Source: JAQUOA01 sp037443785
Lineage (GTDB): Bacteria > Bacteroidota > Ignavibacteria > UBA10030 > UBA8401
Direction of reading: 5' to 3'
DNA length: 64,000 nucleotides
Assembly: GCA_037443785.1 (NCBI GenBank)
Contig: JBBINR010000017.1
Location: 7,881 to 71,880 of the forward strand
The notes beneath the pieces were generated by a model that had not been told where the DNA came from, searched no databases, and saw nothing but the letters and a program-made list of their open reading frames with translations. Below are positions 17,190 to 25,377 of the stretch, piece after piece (the first letter of the stretch is position 1; the number at the start of each line of letters is the position of its first letter). A program made the translations under genes and the position numbers.

Positions 17190-17320
17190 AACCTTGCGAA
17201 TGAGAACAACCCTTGCGAGGGTTATGAAATTCTCTTCCAAACCCTCGCAAGGTTGTGGCAGTGTGAAAGATAAACCTTGCGAAGGTTACGAAAGAGTTTT
17301 TGTTAAACCTTCGCAGGGTT
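17190..17320. repeat. REP array upstream of the RAYT gene
   Basis: Five REP units are visible: a partial one at 17190-17202, AACCCTTGCGAGGGTT (17208-17223), AACCCTCGCAAGGTT (17240-17254), AACCTTGCGAAGGTT (17273-17287) and AACCTTCGCAGGGTT (17306-17320). The last four form two inverted pairs whose spacers match the two pair types in the array at 14.6-14.8 kb. The array fills the gap between the RAYT and mgsA genes, which point the same way. Confidence 0.88.
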
Positions 17321-17327
17321 TCTCATT

Positions 17328-17690
17328 TTATAATCCTTTTATCACCATTTCAGCAGTGGCAATATTCGTTGCCAGCGGCACGTTGTGAACATTGCACACG
17401 CGCAGCAATCCATGAATATCCGGGTCATGCGGATGTGCGTCCAGCGGATCGGTAATAAAGAAAACCGCGTGAACTTTCTTGTTCGCCACTAACGCCGCGA
17501 TTTCAGCGTCGCCTCCCTTCGGTCCAGAAAGATAACACTTCACTTTCAACCCGACTTTTTCTTTGATCAAGGTGCCGGTCGTCTTGGTTCCTATTAGATT
17601 ATATTTTCCCAATTTCTTTTTATTGTCATTCACAAATTGAAGCATGTCTGCTTTTTTCCCATCGTGAGCTATTAATGCAATTGTTTTCAT
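17328..17690 (-). CDS. mgsA: Methylglyoxal synthase
   Basis: This 120-residue MGS-fold protein has IALIAHDGKKADML at the N-terminus, GTKTTGTLI (phosphate binding), LSGPKGGDAEIAALV with the catalytic aspartate, and FFITDPLDAHPHDPDIHGLL with the active-site histidines. It converts dihydroxyacetone phosphate to methylglyoxal plus phosphate, a bypass of lower glycolysis under phosphate limitation. The length fits the short Bacillus-type form. It lies 22 bases downstream of the NamZ-like gene. Confidence 0.95.
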   Translation of the reverse strand: MKTIALIAHDGKKADMLQFVNDNKKKLGKYNLIGTKTTGTLIKEKVGLKVKCYLSGPKGGDAEIAALVANKKVHAVFFITDPLDAHPHDPDIHGLLRVCNVHNVPLATNIATAEMVIKGL

Positions 17691-17712
17691 AGTATACTTT
17701 TAATGTAAGGAA

Positions 17713-18942
17713 TTACTTATTGTAGAGTAGTGCTTTCTTCCGGATTTTTTTGAATTCATCAAGTTGATCTTTCCACAGATTGATAATCTCATCAACAGAT
17801 TTTCCATCCATAAGCATTGTTCGCGGCACTGGTGTTCCCATCAGCCGATCAAATCCTTTTTTAAATTGAAATGAATCCGGATAGAGGTGATGAATCGCCG
17901 CGATAATTGTCAGACCGGTTTTCACCGACTCAAATCTTTTTCGATCAGTCACGTGAACAAAAATTCCGTGGCATTGTTCATCTTTATATTTTGGATTCGA
18001 TGCAACATTTGGAATGTCCTTCGGCGTAAATTCAATCGATTCAAATGTTACACCGGAGAGGTATAGCTTATTCAATTCTTTTGCTAATATTTTTCCATCA
18101 ATCCACGGTGCGCCGATATATTCAAAAGGTTTTTCTGTACCGCGCCCTTCGGAAACATTTGTTCCTTCGACTAAGCATGTTCCGGGATATACCGTCGCGG
18201 TTGCTACATCACTCATATTCGGGGACGGTTTGATCCATTTCAATTTTGTTTGATCGTACCACATTTCGCGTTCCCAATGCTCCATCTCTACAACAGTCAA
18301 TCGAGTTTTCTTATGATGTTCAAGCCATCCAGATAAATTCGCCATCACAGCAAGTTCGCCAATTGTCATGCCGTGACGAATCGGAATCGGAGCCCAGCCG
18401 ACAAATGATTTCAACGAATCTACACGAATCGGACCTTCGATAGAATACCCGTTAATCGGATTTGGCCGATCAAGAACGATAAATGGAATATTATGCTCTG
18501 CTGCGGCTTCCATGCATAAAAACATTGTACTGATGAAAGTATAATAACGTGAGCCGACATCTTGAATATCAAACAGCAGCACATCGACATTACGCAGCAT
18601 TTCGTCGGTCGGTTTATTAAATTTTCCATAAAGAGAAAAAACAGGAACGCCTGTTTTTGCGTCGATCGTATCCGTTATCGTACCTCCATCCGGTGCATCG
18701 CCGCGCACGCCGTGTTCCGGACCAAAAAGAGCTGTCAATTTTACATTTGGATTTTCGAACAGAGCATCTGCAAGGTGTTTTCCGTTTGAGAGCAGTGCCG
18801 AATGATTCGTTATAAGCCCAACTCTCTTCCCTTCAATCAGATCACATCTCGATTCAAACAGCACATCCGCCCCAACTTTCACCGGCTTCGACTTTGCAAA
18901 CATCACAGATAAAAAAAGGGTGAAATAAATAAATTTTTTCAT
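17713..18942 (-). CDS. namZ: Secreted DUF1343/NamZ-like exo-beta-N-acetylmuramidase
   Basis: The start is placed at the second ATG (18942, MKKFIYFTLFLSVMFAKSK), which opens a signal peptide. The mature protein of about 390 residues matches the DUF1343 family (GH171): RVGLITNHSALLSNGKHLAD, LTALFGPEHGVRGDAPDGG, DVLLFDIQDVGSRYYTFIST, IVLDRPNPINGY, KWIKPSPNMSDVATATVYPG and LVEGTNVSEGRGTEKPFEYI. Characterised members release terminal MurNAc from peptidoglycan fragments, suggesting muropeptide recycling. It overlaps no gene but starts 9 bases before the end of the Nudix gene, implying co-translation. Confidence 0.85.
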   Translation of the reverse strand: MKKFIYFTLFLSVMFAKSKPVKVGADVLFESRCDLIEGKRVGLITNHSALLSNGKHLADALFENPNVKLTALFGPEHGVRGDAPDGGTITDTIDAKTGVPVFSLYGKFNKPTDEMLRNVDVLLFDIQDVGSRYYTFISTMFLCMEAAAEHNIPFIVLDRPNPINGYSIEGPIRVDSLKSFVGWAPIPIRHGMTIGELAVMANLSGWLEHHKKTRLTVVEMEHWEREMWYDQTKLKWIKPSPNMSDVATATVYPGTCLVEGTNVSEGRGTEKPFEYIGAPWIDGKILAKELNKLYLSGVTFESIEFTPKDIPNVASNPKYKDEQCHGIFVHVTDRKRFESVKTGLTIIAAIHHLYPDSFQFKKGFDRLMGTPVPRTMLMDGKSVDEIINLWKDQLDEFKKIRKKALLYNK

Positions 18943-18950
18943 GCGGCAGA

Positions 18951-19481
18951 TCATATTTTATTGCGAACAAGTCCCCACGCCGCAATCGTCATTCCATCCC
19001 AAATTTTGTTGGTATCAATCAATTCATCAATTTCCTTTTTTGTTTTGTAGAGAATTTCAAACTCCTCCGTTTCATCTGGTATAGATTTCGTCTTTAAAAG
19101 ATTCCATGCAATAAATACTTTGCACATTTCGTTCGTTACGCCGTTGTAGGGATTGAATTCCGCTACGTAACTCAATTCGGTTGATGTAAACCCTGTTTCT
19201 TCTTCCAATTCAATGCGGGCCATTTCTTCATAGGTCTTGTCGGGTTTCACTCCGCCGCAAGGGAATTCGATACTCTCTTTATCACATAAATATCGATATT
19301 GATTCACAAGAACGATTTTTCCGTTATCCAGAACGGGAATAATCATGCTCGAACCTTCCGTGTGCACAGAATGATATTCTCCCCTTATCCCTCCGGGAAT
19401 TTCAAAATCGTCGTATTTGTACGTCCACCAAGGGTTTTGAAAAATAATTTGCGACGAGATTTTTTTCCAGCGTTTGAGCAT
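18951..19481 (-). CDS. Nudix hydrolase, ADP-sugar/ADP-ribose pyrophosphatase-like
   Basis: The 176-residue Nudix-fold protein has the NudF-like features NQYRYLCDKESIEFPCGGVK and AEFNPYNGVTNEMCKVFIAW. Its Nudix box reads GVKPDKTYEEMARIELEEET then GF. The metal-binding ELEEETG core is kept, but the usual first glutamate and the arginine of REUxEE are replaced by Lys and Ile when aligned to the consensus. The likely reaction is hydrolysis of ADP-ribose or related nucleoside diphosphosugars. It shares a probable transcript with the NamZ-like and mgsA genes. A solitary REP-like unit lies just upstream. Confidence 0.82.
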   Translation of the reverse strand: MLKRWKKISSQIIFQNPWWTYKYDDFEIPGGIRGEYHSVHTEGSSMIIPVLDNGKIVLVNQYRYLCDKESIEFPCGGVKPDKTYEEMARIELEEETGFTSTELSYVAEFNPYNGVTNEMCKVFIAWNLLKTKSIPDETEEFEILYKTKKEIDELIDTNKIWDGMTIAAWGLVRNKI

Positions 19482-19497
19482 TGTAATTTAATTTGAT

Positions 19498-19513
19498 AAG
19501 CCTGCGAAGGTTT
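19498..19513. repeat. Solitary REP-like unit
   Basis: AAGCCTGCGAAGGTTT differs from the REP unit AACCTTGCGAAGGTT by a few bases in its left half. It lies in the 5' untranslated gap between the ndk terminator and the Nudix gene, unpaired with a second unit. Confidence 0.6.
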
Positions 19514-19523
19514 GTAAATATCT

Positions 19524-19558
19524 AAAAATAAAAACGGCCGGATACATACCGACCGTTT
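19524..19558 (-). terminator. Intrinsic terminator after ndk
   Basis: On the minus strand AAACGGTCGG pairs over 10 base pairs (one G-U) with CCGGCCGTTT around a short loop and is followed by TTTATTTTT. It lies 25 bases beyond the ndk stop and marks the end of the psd-to-ndk gene run. Confidence 0.85.
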
Positions 19559-19582
19559 GATATTTTCTATTTTTTCATTTGT

Positions 19583-20002
19583 TTACACAAGTTCGCTTTC
19601 AGCAAAGAAGAAAGCAGCTTCGATTTTTCCATTCTCAACGGAATCAGATCCGTGAACGATATTTTCCCCTTTACTGTCAGCAAATAATTTGCGAATTGTT
19701 CCAGCAGCAGCATCTTTGGGATCAGTCGCACCAATGAGTGTGCGATAATCAGCAACAGCGTTCTCTTTTTCGAGGGCGACAGGAACGACCGGACCTGATG
19801 TCATAAATTCAACGAGCGACGGATAGAACGGGCGCTCTTTATGCACAGCATAGAATGCGCCGGCTTGTTCTTTTGTCAATCGTGTTTGCTTGAATCCCAA
19901 AACTTTAAACCCTGCTTTTTGAATGCGTGATAACACTTCTCCCTGTAATCCTTTTCGTACGCAGTCCGGTTTCATGATACATAATGTTCGTTCTACAGCC
20001 AT
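19583..20002 (-). CDS. ndk: Nucleoside diphosphate kinase
   Basis: The start at ATG 20002 (MAVERTLCIMKPDCVRKG) has an excellent AAGGAGAACCA ribosome site; an in-frame ATG 51 bases upstream is probably not used. The 139-residue protein has the NDK lysine segment MKPDCV, the DYRTLIGATDPKDAAAGTIR loop and the phosphohistidine in NIVHGSDSVENG. It transfers the gamma-phosphate between nucleoside triphosphates and diphosphates. It is the last gene before the terminator and follows sucD, whose product can supply NTPs. Confidence 0.96.
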   Translation of the reverse strand: MAVERTLCIMKPDCVRKGLQGEVLSRIQKAGFKVLGFKQTRLTKEQAGAFYAVHKERPFYPSLVEFMTSGPVVPVALEKENAVADYRTLIGATDPKDAAAGTIRKLFADSKGENIVHGSDSVENGKIEAAFFFAESELV

Positions 20003-20059
20003 TGGTTCTCCTTGATGATCGAATTTGCGCGAGACTATTTTCTCACGCTTCATTAATAA

Positions 20060-21043
20060 TTATTTCTTCTTTTTTGATTTTACTTTTGTTTTCTTTTTTG
20101 GTGCAGCTTTTTTCTTCGCTTTGATCTTAGCCGTCGGTTTATATTTTCTGGCAAGCGCGTGTTTCATTGTTTCACCAAGTTCCGCGGGAGATTCGCAAAC
20201 ATGAATGCCTGCTGCTTTCATCGCTGCCATTTTTTCACCGGCAGTTCCTTTCCCACCAGAAATAATCGCGCCCGCATGCCCCATTCTTCTTCCCGGAGGA
20301 GCAGTTCGCCCGGCAATGAATCCGACAACCGGTTTATCAACATTCTTTTTGATATATGCAGCCGCTTCTTCTTCCGCACTGCCGCCGATTTCGCCGATCA
20401 TAATAATCGCATCGGTTTTCGGATCGTCGTTGAATAATTTTATCGCATCGATAAATCTCGTACCAATAATCGGGTCGCCGCCAATGCCGATACAGGTTGA
20501 TTGACCAATTCCGCGTTCCGTTAATTGCCAAACGGATTCGTACGTCAATGTCCCACTGCGCGACACAACGCCGACACGTCCCGGCTTATGAATGAATGCC
20601 GGCATGATTCCGACTTTTGCTTCTCCCGGAGTAATAATACCCGGGCAATTCGGACCGATGAGCCGAACACCTTTTTTCGAAATATATTCGTACACGTTCA
20701 CCATATCTTTGACAGGAATGCCTTCTGTGATACAAACAACAAGTTTTATTCCTGAATCGGCGGCTTCCATAATTGCGTCAGCAGCAAAACCTGCAGGAAC
20801 ATAAATAATAGAAGTATCGGCTCCTTCTTCTTTCACCGCGTCCGCCACCGTATCATAAATAGGTACTGCGCTGTTGAAGTGATCTTTTTCATTGCCTTTG
20901 TATTTCAATCCGCCCTTACCGGGAGTTACGCCGGCAACAACGTTGGTTCCGTAGGCAAGCATTTGCGACGTGTGAAATGTTCCTTCACCGCCGGTGATGC
21001 CTTGCACGACGAGACGTGTACTTTTGTTTACAAGTATGCTCAT
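20060..21043 (-). CDS. sucD: Succinyl-CoA synthetase alpha subunit with a lysine-rich C-terminal tail
   Basis: The first 295 or so residues are a typical SucD: QGITGGEGTFHTSQMLAYGT (CoA/Rossmann domain), GPNCPGIITPGEAKVGIMP, VSRSGTLTYESVWQLT, GIGGDPIIGTRFIDAI, and the phosphohistidine in GRRMGHAGAIISGGKGTAGE. It forms succinate and NTP from succinyl-CoA together with SucC, which is not in this window. Unusually the protein continues for about 28 residues (300-327) in a tail with 16 lysines (KAKKKAAPKKKTKVKSKKKK) that resembles histone-H1-like basic tails. The tail is in frame and ends at a normal stop. ndk lies 57 bases downstream. Confidence 0.95.
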   Translation of the reverse strand: MSILVNKSTRLVVQGITGGEGTFHTSQMLAYGTNVVAGVTPGKGGLKYKGNEKDHFNSAVPIYDTVADAVKEEGADTSIIYVPAGFAADAIMEAADSGIKLVVCITEGIPVKDMVNVYEYISKKGVRLIGPNCPGIITPGEAKVGIMPAFIHKPGRVGVVSRSGTLTYESVWQLTERGIGQSTCIGIGGDPIIGTRFIDAIKLFNDDPKTDAIIMIGEIGGSAEEEAAAYIKKNVDKPVVGFIAGRTAPPGRRMGHAGAIISGGKGTAGEKMAAMKAAGIHVCESPAELGETMKHALARKYKPTAKIKAKKKAAPKKKTKVKSKKKK

Positions 21044-21073
21044 ATGTCTTACGAGGTTTAGTGGATAAATAAA

Positions 21074-22513
21074 TTATGAAACTGATTCTATATAGTCCCC
21101 AACTTTCAAAATTGTTGATTCGTTAAATTGCTTTCCGAGAAATTGGATTCCAATCGGCAATCCATCTTTATCGACGCCTGCCGGGACGCTGATTCCCGGA
21201 ATTCCCGCAAGATTTGCCGACACTGTATAAATATCGTTGAGATACATTTGCAGCGGATCATCGATTTTTTCACCGAGCCTGAACGCCGTTGTTGGAGAAA
21301 TCGGCGTTACGATGCAATCGACTTTCTTAAACGCATCGAAGAAATCCTTTTGAATGAGCCGGCGAACTTGCTGTGCTTTTCTATAATAGGCATCGTAATA
21401 TCCGGATGACAGCACGTATGTTCCAAGCATGATTCGACGTTTCACTTCATCGCCGAATCCTTCGCTACGAGATCTTACATACATACTTTCTAAATCCGTC
21501 GCACGTTGCGAGCGATAACCGTACCGTGCGCCGTCGTAACGGGCAAGATTTGAAGAAGCTTCTGCCGTTGCAAGGATATAATACGTTGAAATAGTGTATT
21601 CGGAATAAGGAAGAGAGATGCCGATAATTTCTGCGCCCCCCGATTTTAACTGATTGATTTTTTTATCAATCACAGAATGAATTTCAGGATCGAGTCCGTC
21701 CGAAAAATATTCTTTCGGCAATCCGACCTTCAATCCTTTTACATCACGATTCATTGCGTGAAGATAATCGGGCACCGGAATTTCTGCCGATGTCGAATCG
21801 CGCTCATCATGTCCTGCAATAACTTGTAATACACGGGCAGCATCGCGAACCGAATGTGCAAACGGGCCTATTTGATCGAACGATGATGCGTACGCCACAA
21901 GTCCATATCGCGATACTCTACCGTATGTTGGTTTCAATCCGACAACACCACATAATCCTGCCGGTTGGCGAATAGAACCACCGGTATCTGTTCCAAGAGC
22001 AGCCGTTGCCATTCCGGCTGCTACCGCCACGCATGAGCCACTGCTTGAACCGCCCGGAACTCGTGATTCGTCGACAGGATGTTTTGTTGGACCAAATGCA
22101 GAATTTTCTCCCGAGGATCCCATCGCGAATTCATCCATGTTCGTCTTCCCAATAAACACGGCATCGGCATCGCGAAGTTTTTCTACCACTGTGGCATCGT
22201 AAATGGCTTCGAAGTGCTCAAGCATTTTAGAACCACACGTTGTCACTGTTCCCTTCATACTAAGCACGTCTTTAACAGCAACGACCATTCCTGCAAGCGG
22301 CCCGGCATTCCCTCGTTTAATTTTTTGATCGACACGATGGGCGTGAGTTATGGCATCTTGATCGAAGGTAGAAAGAAATGCATTGAGATTTTTTCTCTGA
22401 TGGACAACAGAAAGATAGTCTTTCACTTTTCCTTCCGTTGTCTCTTCTCCCGAACTTAGACGGATTCGATACAAATCGAACGATTCATGATTTTTTAAAG
22501 CAGATTTTTCCAC
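21074..22513 (-). CDS. gatA: Asp/Glu-tRNA amidotransferase subunit A
   Basis: The 479-residue amidase-signature protein has VVAVKDVLSMKGTVTTCGSK with the first catalytic lysine, FAMGSSGENSAFGPTKHP, the signature GGSSSGSCVAVAAGMATAAL with LGTDTGGSIRQPA (the Ser-cis-Ser-Lys site), and GVVGLKPTYGRVSRYGLVAY. It releases ammonia from glutamine for amidation of mischarged Glu-tRNA(Gln) in complex with GatB and GatC, which are encoded elsewhere. The start is a GTG six bases after the tatA stop. Confidence 0.96.
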   Translation of the reverse strand: MEKSALKNHESFDLYRIRLSSGEETTEGKVKDYLSVVHQRKNLNAFLSTFDQDAITHAHRVDQKIKRGNAGPLAGMVVAVKDVLSMKGTVTTCGSKMLEHFEAIYDATVVEKLRDADAVFIGKTNMDEFAMGSSGENSAFGPTKHPVDESRVPGGSSSGSCVAVAAGMATAALGTDTGGSIRQPAGLCGVVGLKPTYGRVSRYGLVAYASSFDQIGPFAHSVRDAARVLQVIAGHDERDSTSAEIPVPDYLHAMNRDVKGLKVGLPKEYFSDGLDPEIHSVIDKKINQLKSGGAEIIGISLPYSEYTISTYYILATAEASSNLARYDGARYGYRSQRATDLESMYVRSRSEGFGDEVKRRIMLGTYVLSSGYYDAYYRKAQQVRRLIQKDFFDAFKKVDCIVTPISPTTAFRLGEKIDDPLQMYLNDIYTVSANLAGIPGISVPAGVDKDGLPIGIQFLGKQFNESTILKVGDYIESVS

Positions 22514-22519
22514 TCAGAT

Positions 22520-22768
22520 TTATTTCTTCTCATCGATTCGTTTGTTCAATTCGGCTTCACGGCGCGCGAGTTCGGCTTCTCTGCGTTTCAAATCAGCTTC
22601 TTTGCTCTCATCTTTTTGAATTTCGGATTCAATATCGTTCATTCCCTTCTTGAACTCATTGACCCCTTTGCCAATTCCTTTCATAAATTCTGGAATTTTT
22701 TTTGCTCCGAACAAAACCAAAATCACGAGAGCAATTAACATCAATTCTGGCGTTCCTAGTCCGAACAT
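22520..22768 (-). CDS. tatA: Twin-arginine translocase subunit TatA/E
   Basis: The 82-residue protein has one N-terminal transmembrane helix (ELMLIALVILVLFGAKKIPE), the conserved FGAKKIPEFMKGIGKG hinge and amphipathic helix, and a highly charged coiled tail with the repeat RREAELARREAELNKR. It forms the protein-conducting element of the Tat pathway with TatC, which is not in the window. It sits between purQ and gatA in the long minus-strand run, a placement that looks incidental. Confidence 0.93.
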   Translation of the reverse strand: MFGLGTPELMLIALVILVLFGAKKIPEFMKGIGKGVNEFKKGMNDIESEIQKDESKEADLKRREAELARREAELNKRIDEKK

Positions 22769-22785
22769 AATCTTCTTTGCCTTTC

Positions 22786-23499
22786 TTACACTGTTTGTAA
22801 AACGAAACTGTTAATTATCGATTCAAAAATTTTCTTTCCGTCAACCGAACCAAGATCTTCTTCGCATGCGCGTTCAGGATGCGGCATCAGCCCCATCACG
22901 TTTCCCGTCTTGTTCATAATGCCTGCGATATTATTCAACGAGCCGTTCGGATTCGAAGCGTCCGTAACAGATCCACTCTCATCACAATAGCGAAAAGCAA
23001 CCTGCCCGTTATCTTCGATCTCTTGTAGCGTTTCCTTTTCCGCAAAGAAATTTCCTTCGCCGTGCGCAATCGGTATCCGGAGAACATCATTCGCTTGAAG
23101 TTCAGACGTAAAGCGGCTGTTCGTTGTTCCTGCTCTCACATAAATATGTTTGCATGAAAACAGCAGCGATTGGTTTCGCAGCAACACACCAGGAAGTAAA
23201 CCGGATTCGCATAAAATTTGAAATCCGTTACAAATACCAATGACCACTCCACCGTTCTTGGCAAATTTAATCACTTCATTCATGATCGGAGAAAAACGCG
23301 CGATGGCTCCGGTACGGAGGTAATCCCCGTATGAAAATCCACCGGGAAGAATAATCACATCCGATTTTTTAAGATCAGTTTCTTTATGCCAAAGGAATTC
23401 GGCTTCTTGATGCAAGACATGTTTTGCCGCGTGATACGCATCGTGATCGCAATTCGATCCGGGGAAAACGACCACACCAAATTTAACTTTCGAGCTCAT
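22786..23499 (-). CDS. purQ: Phosphoribosylformylglycinamidine synthase subunit PurQ
   Basis: This 237-residue class I glutamine amidotransferase has VVVFPGSNCDHDAYHA, ILPGGFSYGDYLRTGAIARF, the nucleophilic cysteine in GVVIGICNGFQILCESGLLPG, IAHGEGNF, and the catalytic histidine in GLMPHPERACEE. It supplies ammonia to PurL for FGAM synthesis with PurS. It overlaps purS by four bases. PurL is not in this window. Confidence 0.96.
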   Translation of the reverse strand: MSSKVKFGVVVFPGSNCDHDAYHAAKHVLHQEAEFLWHKETDLKKSDVIILPGGFSYGDYLRTGAIARFSPIMNEVIKFAKNGGVVIGICNGFQILCESGLLPGVLLRNQSLLFSCKHIYVRAGTTNSRFTSELQANDVLRIPIAHGEGNFFAEKETLQEIEDNGQVAFRYCDESGSVTDASNPNGSLNNIAGIMNKTGNVMGLMPHPERACEEDLGSVDGKKIFESIINSFVLQTV

Positions 23500-23744
23500 A
23501 TTTTTTGAATTGAATACGAAAAATCTTCCATCACAGGATTAGCGAGAAGTTTTTTACACGCTTCTTCGGTAATGCGTTTTGCGTCAGCTTCGGATGACGC
23601 ATCAATAACCATTTGAATTGATTTCCCGATGCGGATATTCTGCACCTCTTTCATTCCAAGTGTATGAATGCCGTGCTCGACCGCCTTTCCCTGAACATCC
23701 AGAATTGACGGACGAAGTTTAATTGTAATCGTTGACTGGAACAT
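23496..23744 (-). CDS. purS: Phosphoribosylformylglycinamidine synthase subunit PurS
   Basis: This 82-residue protein has the PurS pattern: a beta strand (TITIKLRPSILDVQGKAVEH), HTLGMKEVQNIRIGKSIQMV and a C-terminal helix-strand with KKLLANPVMEDFSYSI. It is the small structural bridge of the three-part PurSQL enzyme. It overlaps purQ by ATGA and lies 19 bases after pssA. Confidence 0.93.
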   Translation of the reverse strand: MFQSTITIKLRPSILDVQGKAVEHGIHTLGMKEVQNIRIGKSIQMVIDASSEADAKRITEEACKKLLANPVMEDFSYSIQKI

Positions 23745-23763
23745 TGTTTCCTTCTAAATGACT

Positions 23764-24516
23764 TTAAATATCGTAACTTGGCGCTTCTTCAGCTTCCTGC
23801 TCTGGTTTTTCAATCTTCTTAAAAAGACCGGCGATTGAACGAATGACCCCGACCAGAATAAAGGCGATGAAAATATAAAATATTGCCACCCCTTTGGTAA
23901 AAATAATCAGCAGCACAGAAAAGAAAAATGAAATAACACGAACAGGATGTTTTTTGATTTCTTTTGATGAAAATTTTGGCAGTGTATCGTATTTGATTTT
24001 GCTGACCATGAGCAACGACAGAATTACAACGAGCGGTGCAAATAATTCTGCCGTAATTCCTTCAAGGCGGACCCCATCAACATTGAATGTAAGAATGAAC
24101 GACACGACGGCAATGGCACATGCCGGAATTGGGAGACCGGTAAAATAATTTTTATCAAACCCTACAAGCTGGACATTAAACCGCGCTAACCTGATTCCAC
24201 CGAGAATAACAAGCAGCGAACTGATAATGATACCAACCGAATTAAATTGAAACAGATGCAGCTTATAGACTAAAAAAGCAGGAGCGGCGCCAAACGAAAC
24301 GACATCCGAAAGTGAATCGATCTCAACGCCAAACTGACTGCTTGATCGAGTCAATCGGGCCATAACACCATCAAGCGAATCGAAGACGCCTGCAAGTAAA
24401 ATGAAATAACAGGCATCAACAAACTTTCCTTCACTCGTGTGCGTGATCGCAAGGAAGCCAGAAAACATATTCAACACGGTAAAGAGCGTAGGAACGACGG
24501 CTCGCGTCACTCTCAT
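23764..24516 (-). CDS. pssA: CDP-diacylglycerol-serine O-phosphatidyltransferase
   Basis: This 250-residue multi-spanning membrane protein carries the CDP-alcohol phosphatidyltransferase motif as DSLDGVMARLTRSSSQFGVE followed by IDSLSDVVSFGAAPAF, that is, DG-x2-AR-x8-G-x3-D-x3-D. It makes phosphatidylserine, which the adjacent Psd decarboxylates to phosphatidylethanolamine. The start overlaps the psd stop by four bases, so the two steps are translationally coupled. The C-terminal tail (EKPEQEAEEAPSYDI) is acidic and probably cytoplasmic. Confidence 0.94.
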   Translation of the reverse strand: MRVTRAVVPTLFTVLNMFSGFLAITHTSEGKFVDACYFILLAGVFDSLDGVMARLTRSSSQFGVEIDSLSDVVSFGAAPAFLVYKLHLFQFNSVGIIISSLLVILGGIRLARFNVQLVGFDKNYFTGLPIPACAIAVVSFILTFNVDGVRLEGITAELFAPLVVILSLLMVSKIKYDTLPKFSSKEIKKHPVRVISFFFSVLLIIFTKGVAIFYIFIAFILVGVIRSIAGLFKKIEKPEQEAEEAPSYDI

Positions 24517-25163
24517 TTCATCTCCGCAAGAATTGTTTCGCCGGCAACAGTTTTTTGATTCAATAGCACTTTAACGTCGGCACTTTTCGGCACATAAATA
24601 TCGACACGTGATCCGAATTTTATCATGCCAAATCGTTTTCCTGCTTCAACACTGTCCCCAACCTTCACATTGGCAACAATTCTCCGCGCTAAAAATCCGG
24701 CGATTTGTTTGAAGAAAACCTTCCCCTTGGCGCCTTCAATACCAATATGAGTCTGTTCGTTTTTCAACGAAGCTTTATCTTCAAACGCAGCAAAATATTC
24801 GCCTTTTACATATTCAAAGAATCCAACTTTACCCGAAATTGGATTCCGATTTACATGAACGTTGACCGGCGACATAAAAATACAGATGAGCGTTGCATCA
24901 CCTTTAATGAATTTATCTTCGACAACATTTTCAATCTTTATCACCGTTCCATCGGCAGGCGAAAGAACATGGGAATCCCCTTGAGGAGAAGTCCTTTCCG
25001 GGTCGCGAAAAAAATTCAATGTGAAAATAAAAAATATGATGGAAAGAGAAATGAGGACTGTTTTTACAAGGGCGTGCTCAATTAAAAAATACGAACCAAG
25101 GGCTACAACAAGGCATACTGCAGTGACCGTAAAAAAAACATCGTAGCCATATTCTGTTATCAA
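24513..25163 (-). CDS. psd: Phosphatidylserine decarboxylase (short, archaeal/Bacteroidota-type)
   Basis: The start is placed at TTG 25163 (LITEYGYDVFF), nine bases after a GGAG ribosome site and about 60 bases downstream of a candidate promoter; an upstream in-frame TTG at 25220 would be almost leaderless. The protein has about 216 residues, two N-terminal membrane helices, NFFRDPERTSPQ, VLSPADGTVIKIENV, MSPVNVHVNRNPISGKV, and the self-cleavage site in MIKFGSRVDIYVP, where the serine becomes the pyruvoyl group. It converts phosphatidylserine to phosphatidylethanolamine. Confidence 0.92.
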   Translation of the reverse strand: MITEYGYDVFFTVTAVCLVVALGSYFLIEHALVKTVLISLSIIFFIFTLNFFRDPERTSPQGDSHVLSPADGTVIKIENVVEDKFIKGDATLICIFMSPVNVHVNRNPISGKVGFFEYVKGEYFAAFEDKASLKNEQTHIGIEGAKGKVFFKQIAGFLARRIVANVKVGDSVEAGKRFGMIKFGSRVDIYVPKSADVKVLLNQKTVAGETILAEMK

Positions 25164-25229
25164 CGCAATAAACTCCGGGAATCGACAAAAATAAAAAAAA
25201 ATTGATGATGCTGTGTGCAAATTTCGCTA

Positions 25230-25260
25230 GAAAATTACCAAAAAAATGAAGCAAAGTCAA
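25230..25260 (-). promoter_or_regulatory. Candidate promoter of the psd-pssA-purSQ-tatA-gatA-sucD-ndk run
   Basis: The minus strand reads TTG (25258-25260), exactly 20 bases, then TAATTTTC (25230-25237), one base off TTG-N20-TAnnTTTG. It stands back to back with the Nif3 promoter; the two TTG elements are separated by two bases. Confidence 0.55.
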
Positions 25261-25262
25261 TC

Positions 25263-25293
25263 TTGCATTATTTACACATTTTCGGTATTTTAT
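25263..25293 (+). promoter_or_regulatory. Candidate promoter of the Nif3-like gene
   Basis: TTG (25263-25265), 20 bases, then TATTTTAT (25286-25293) has the Bacteroidota spacing and a -7 box with two mismatches. It predicts a transcript start near 25300 and therefore a leader of about 120 bases. Confidence 0.45.
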
Positions 25294-25377
25294 AAACGCA
25301 ATGACAGAGATTTCAAGATTAAAATTTCTTTTTCCCAAGATAAAAAAACAGTCTGACGTTTTTAATTGATAAAAAAT

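Noticed and set aside
14555..17320. Possible CRISPR array
   Set aside because: Repeats are palindromic, alternate in orientation and have irregular short spacers that themselves recur. They match REP/BIME structure, and no cas genes are present.
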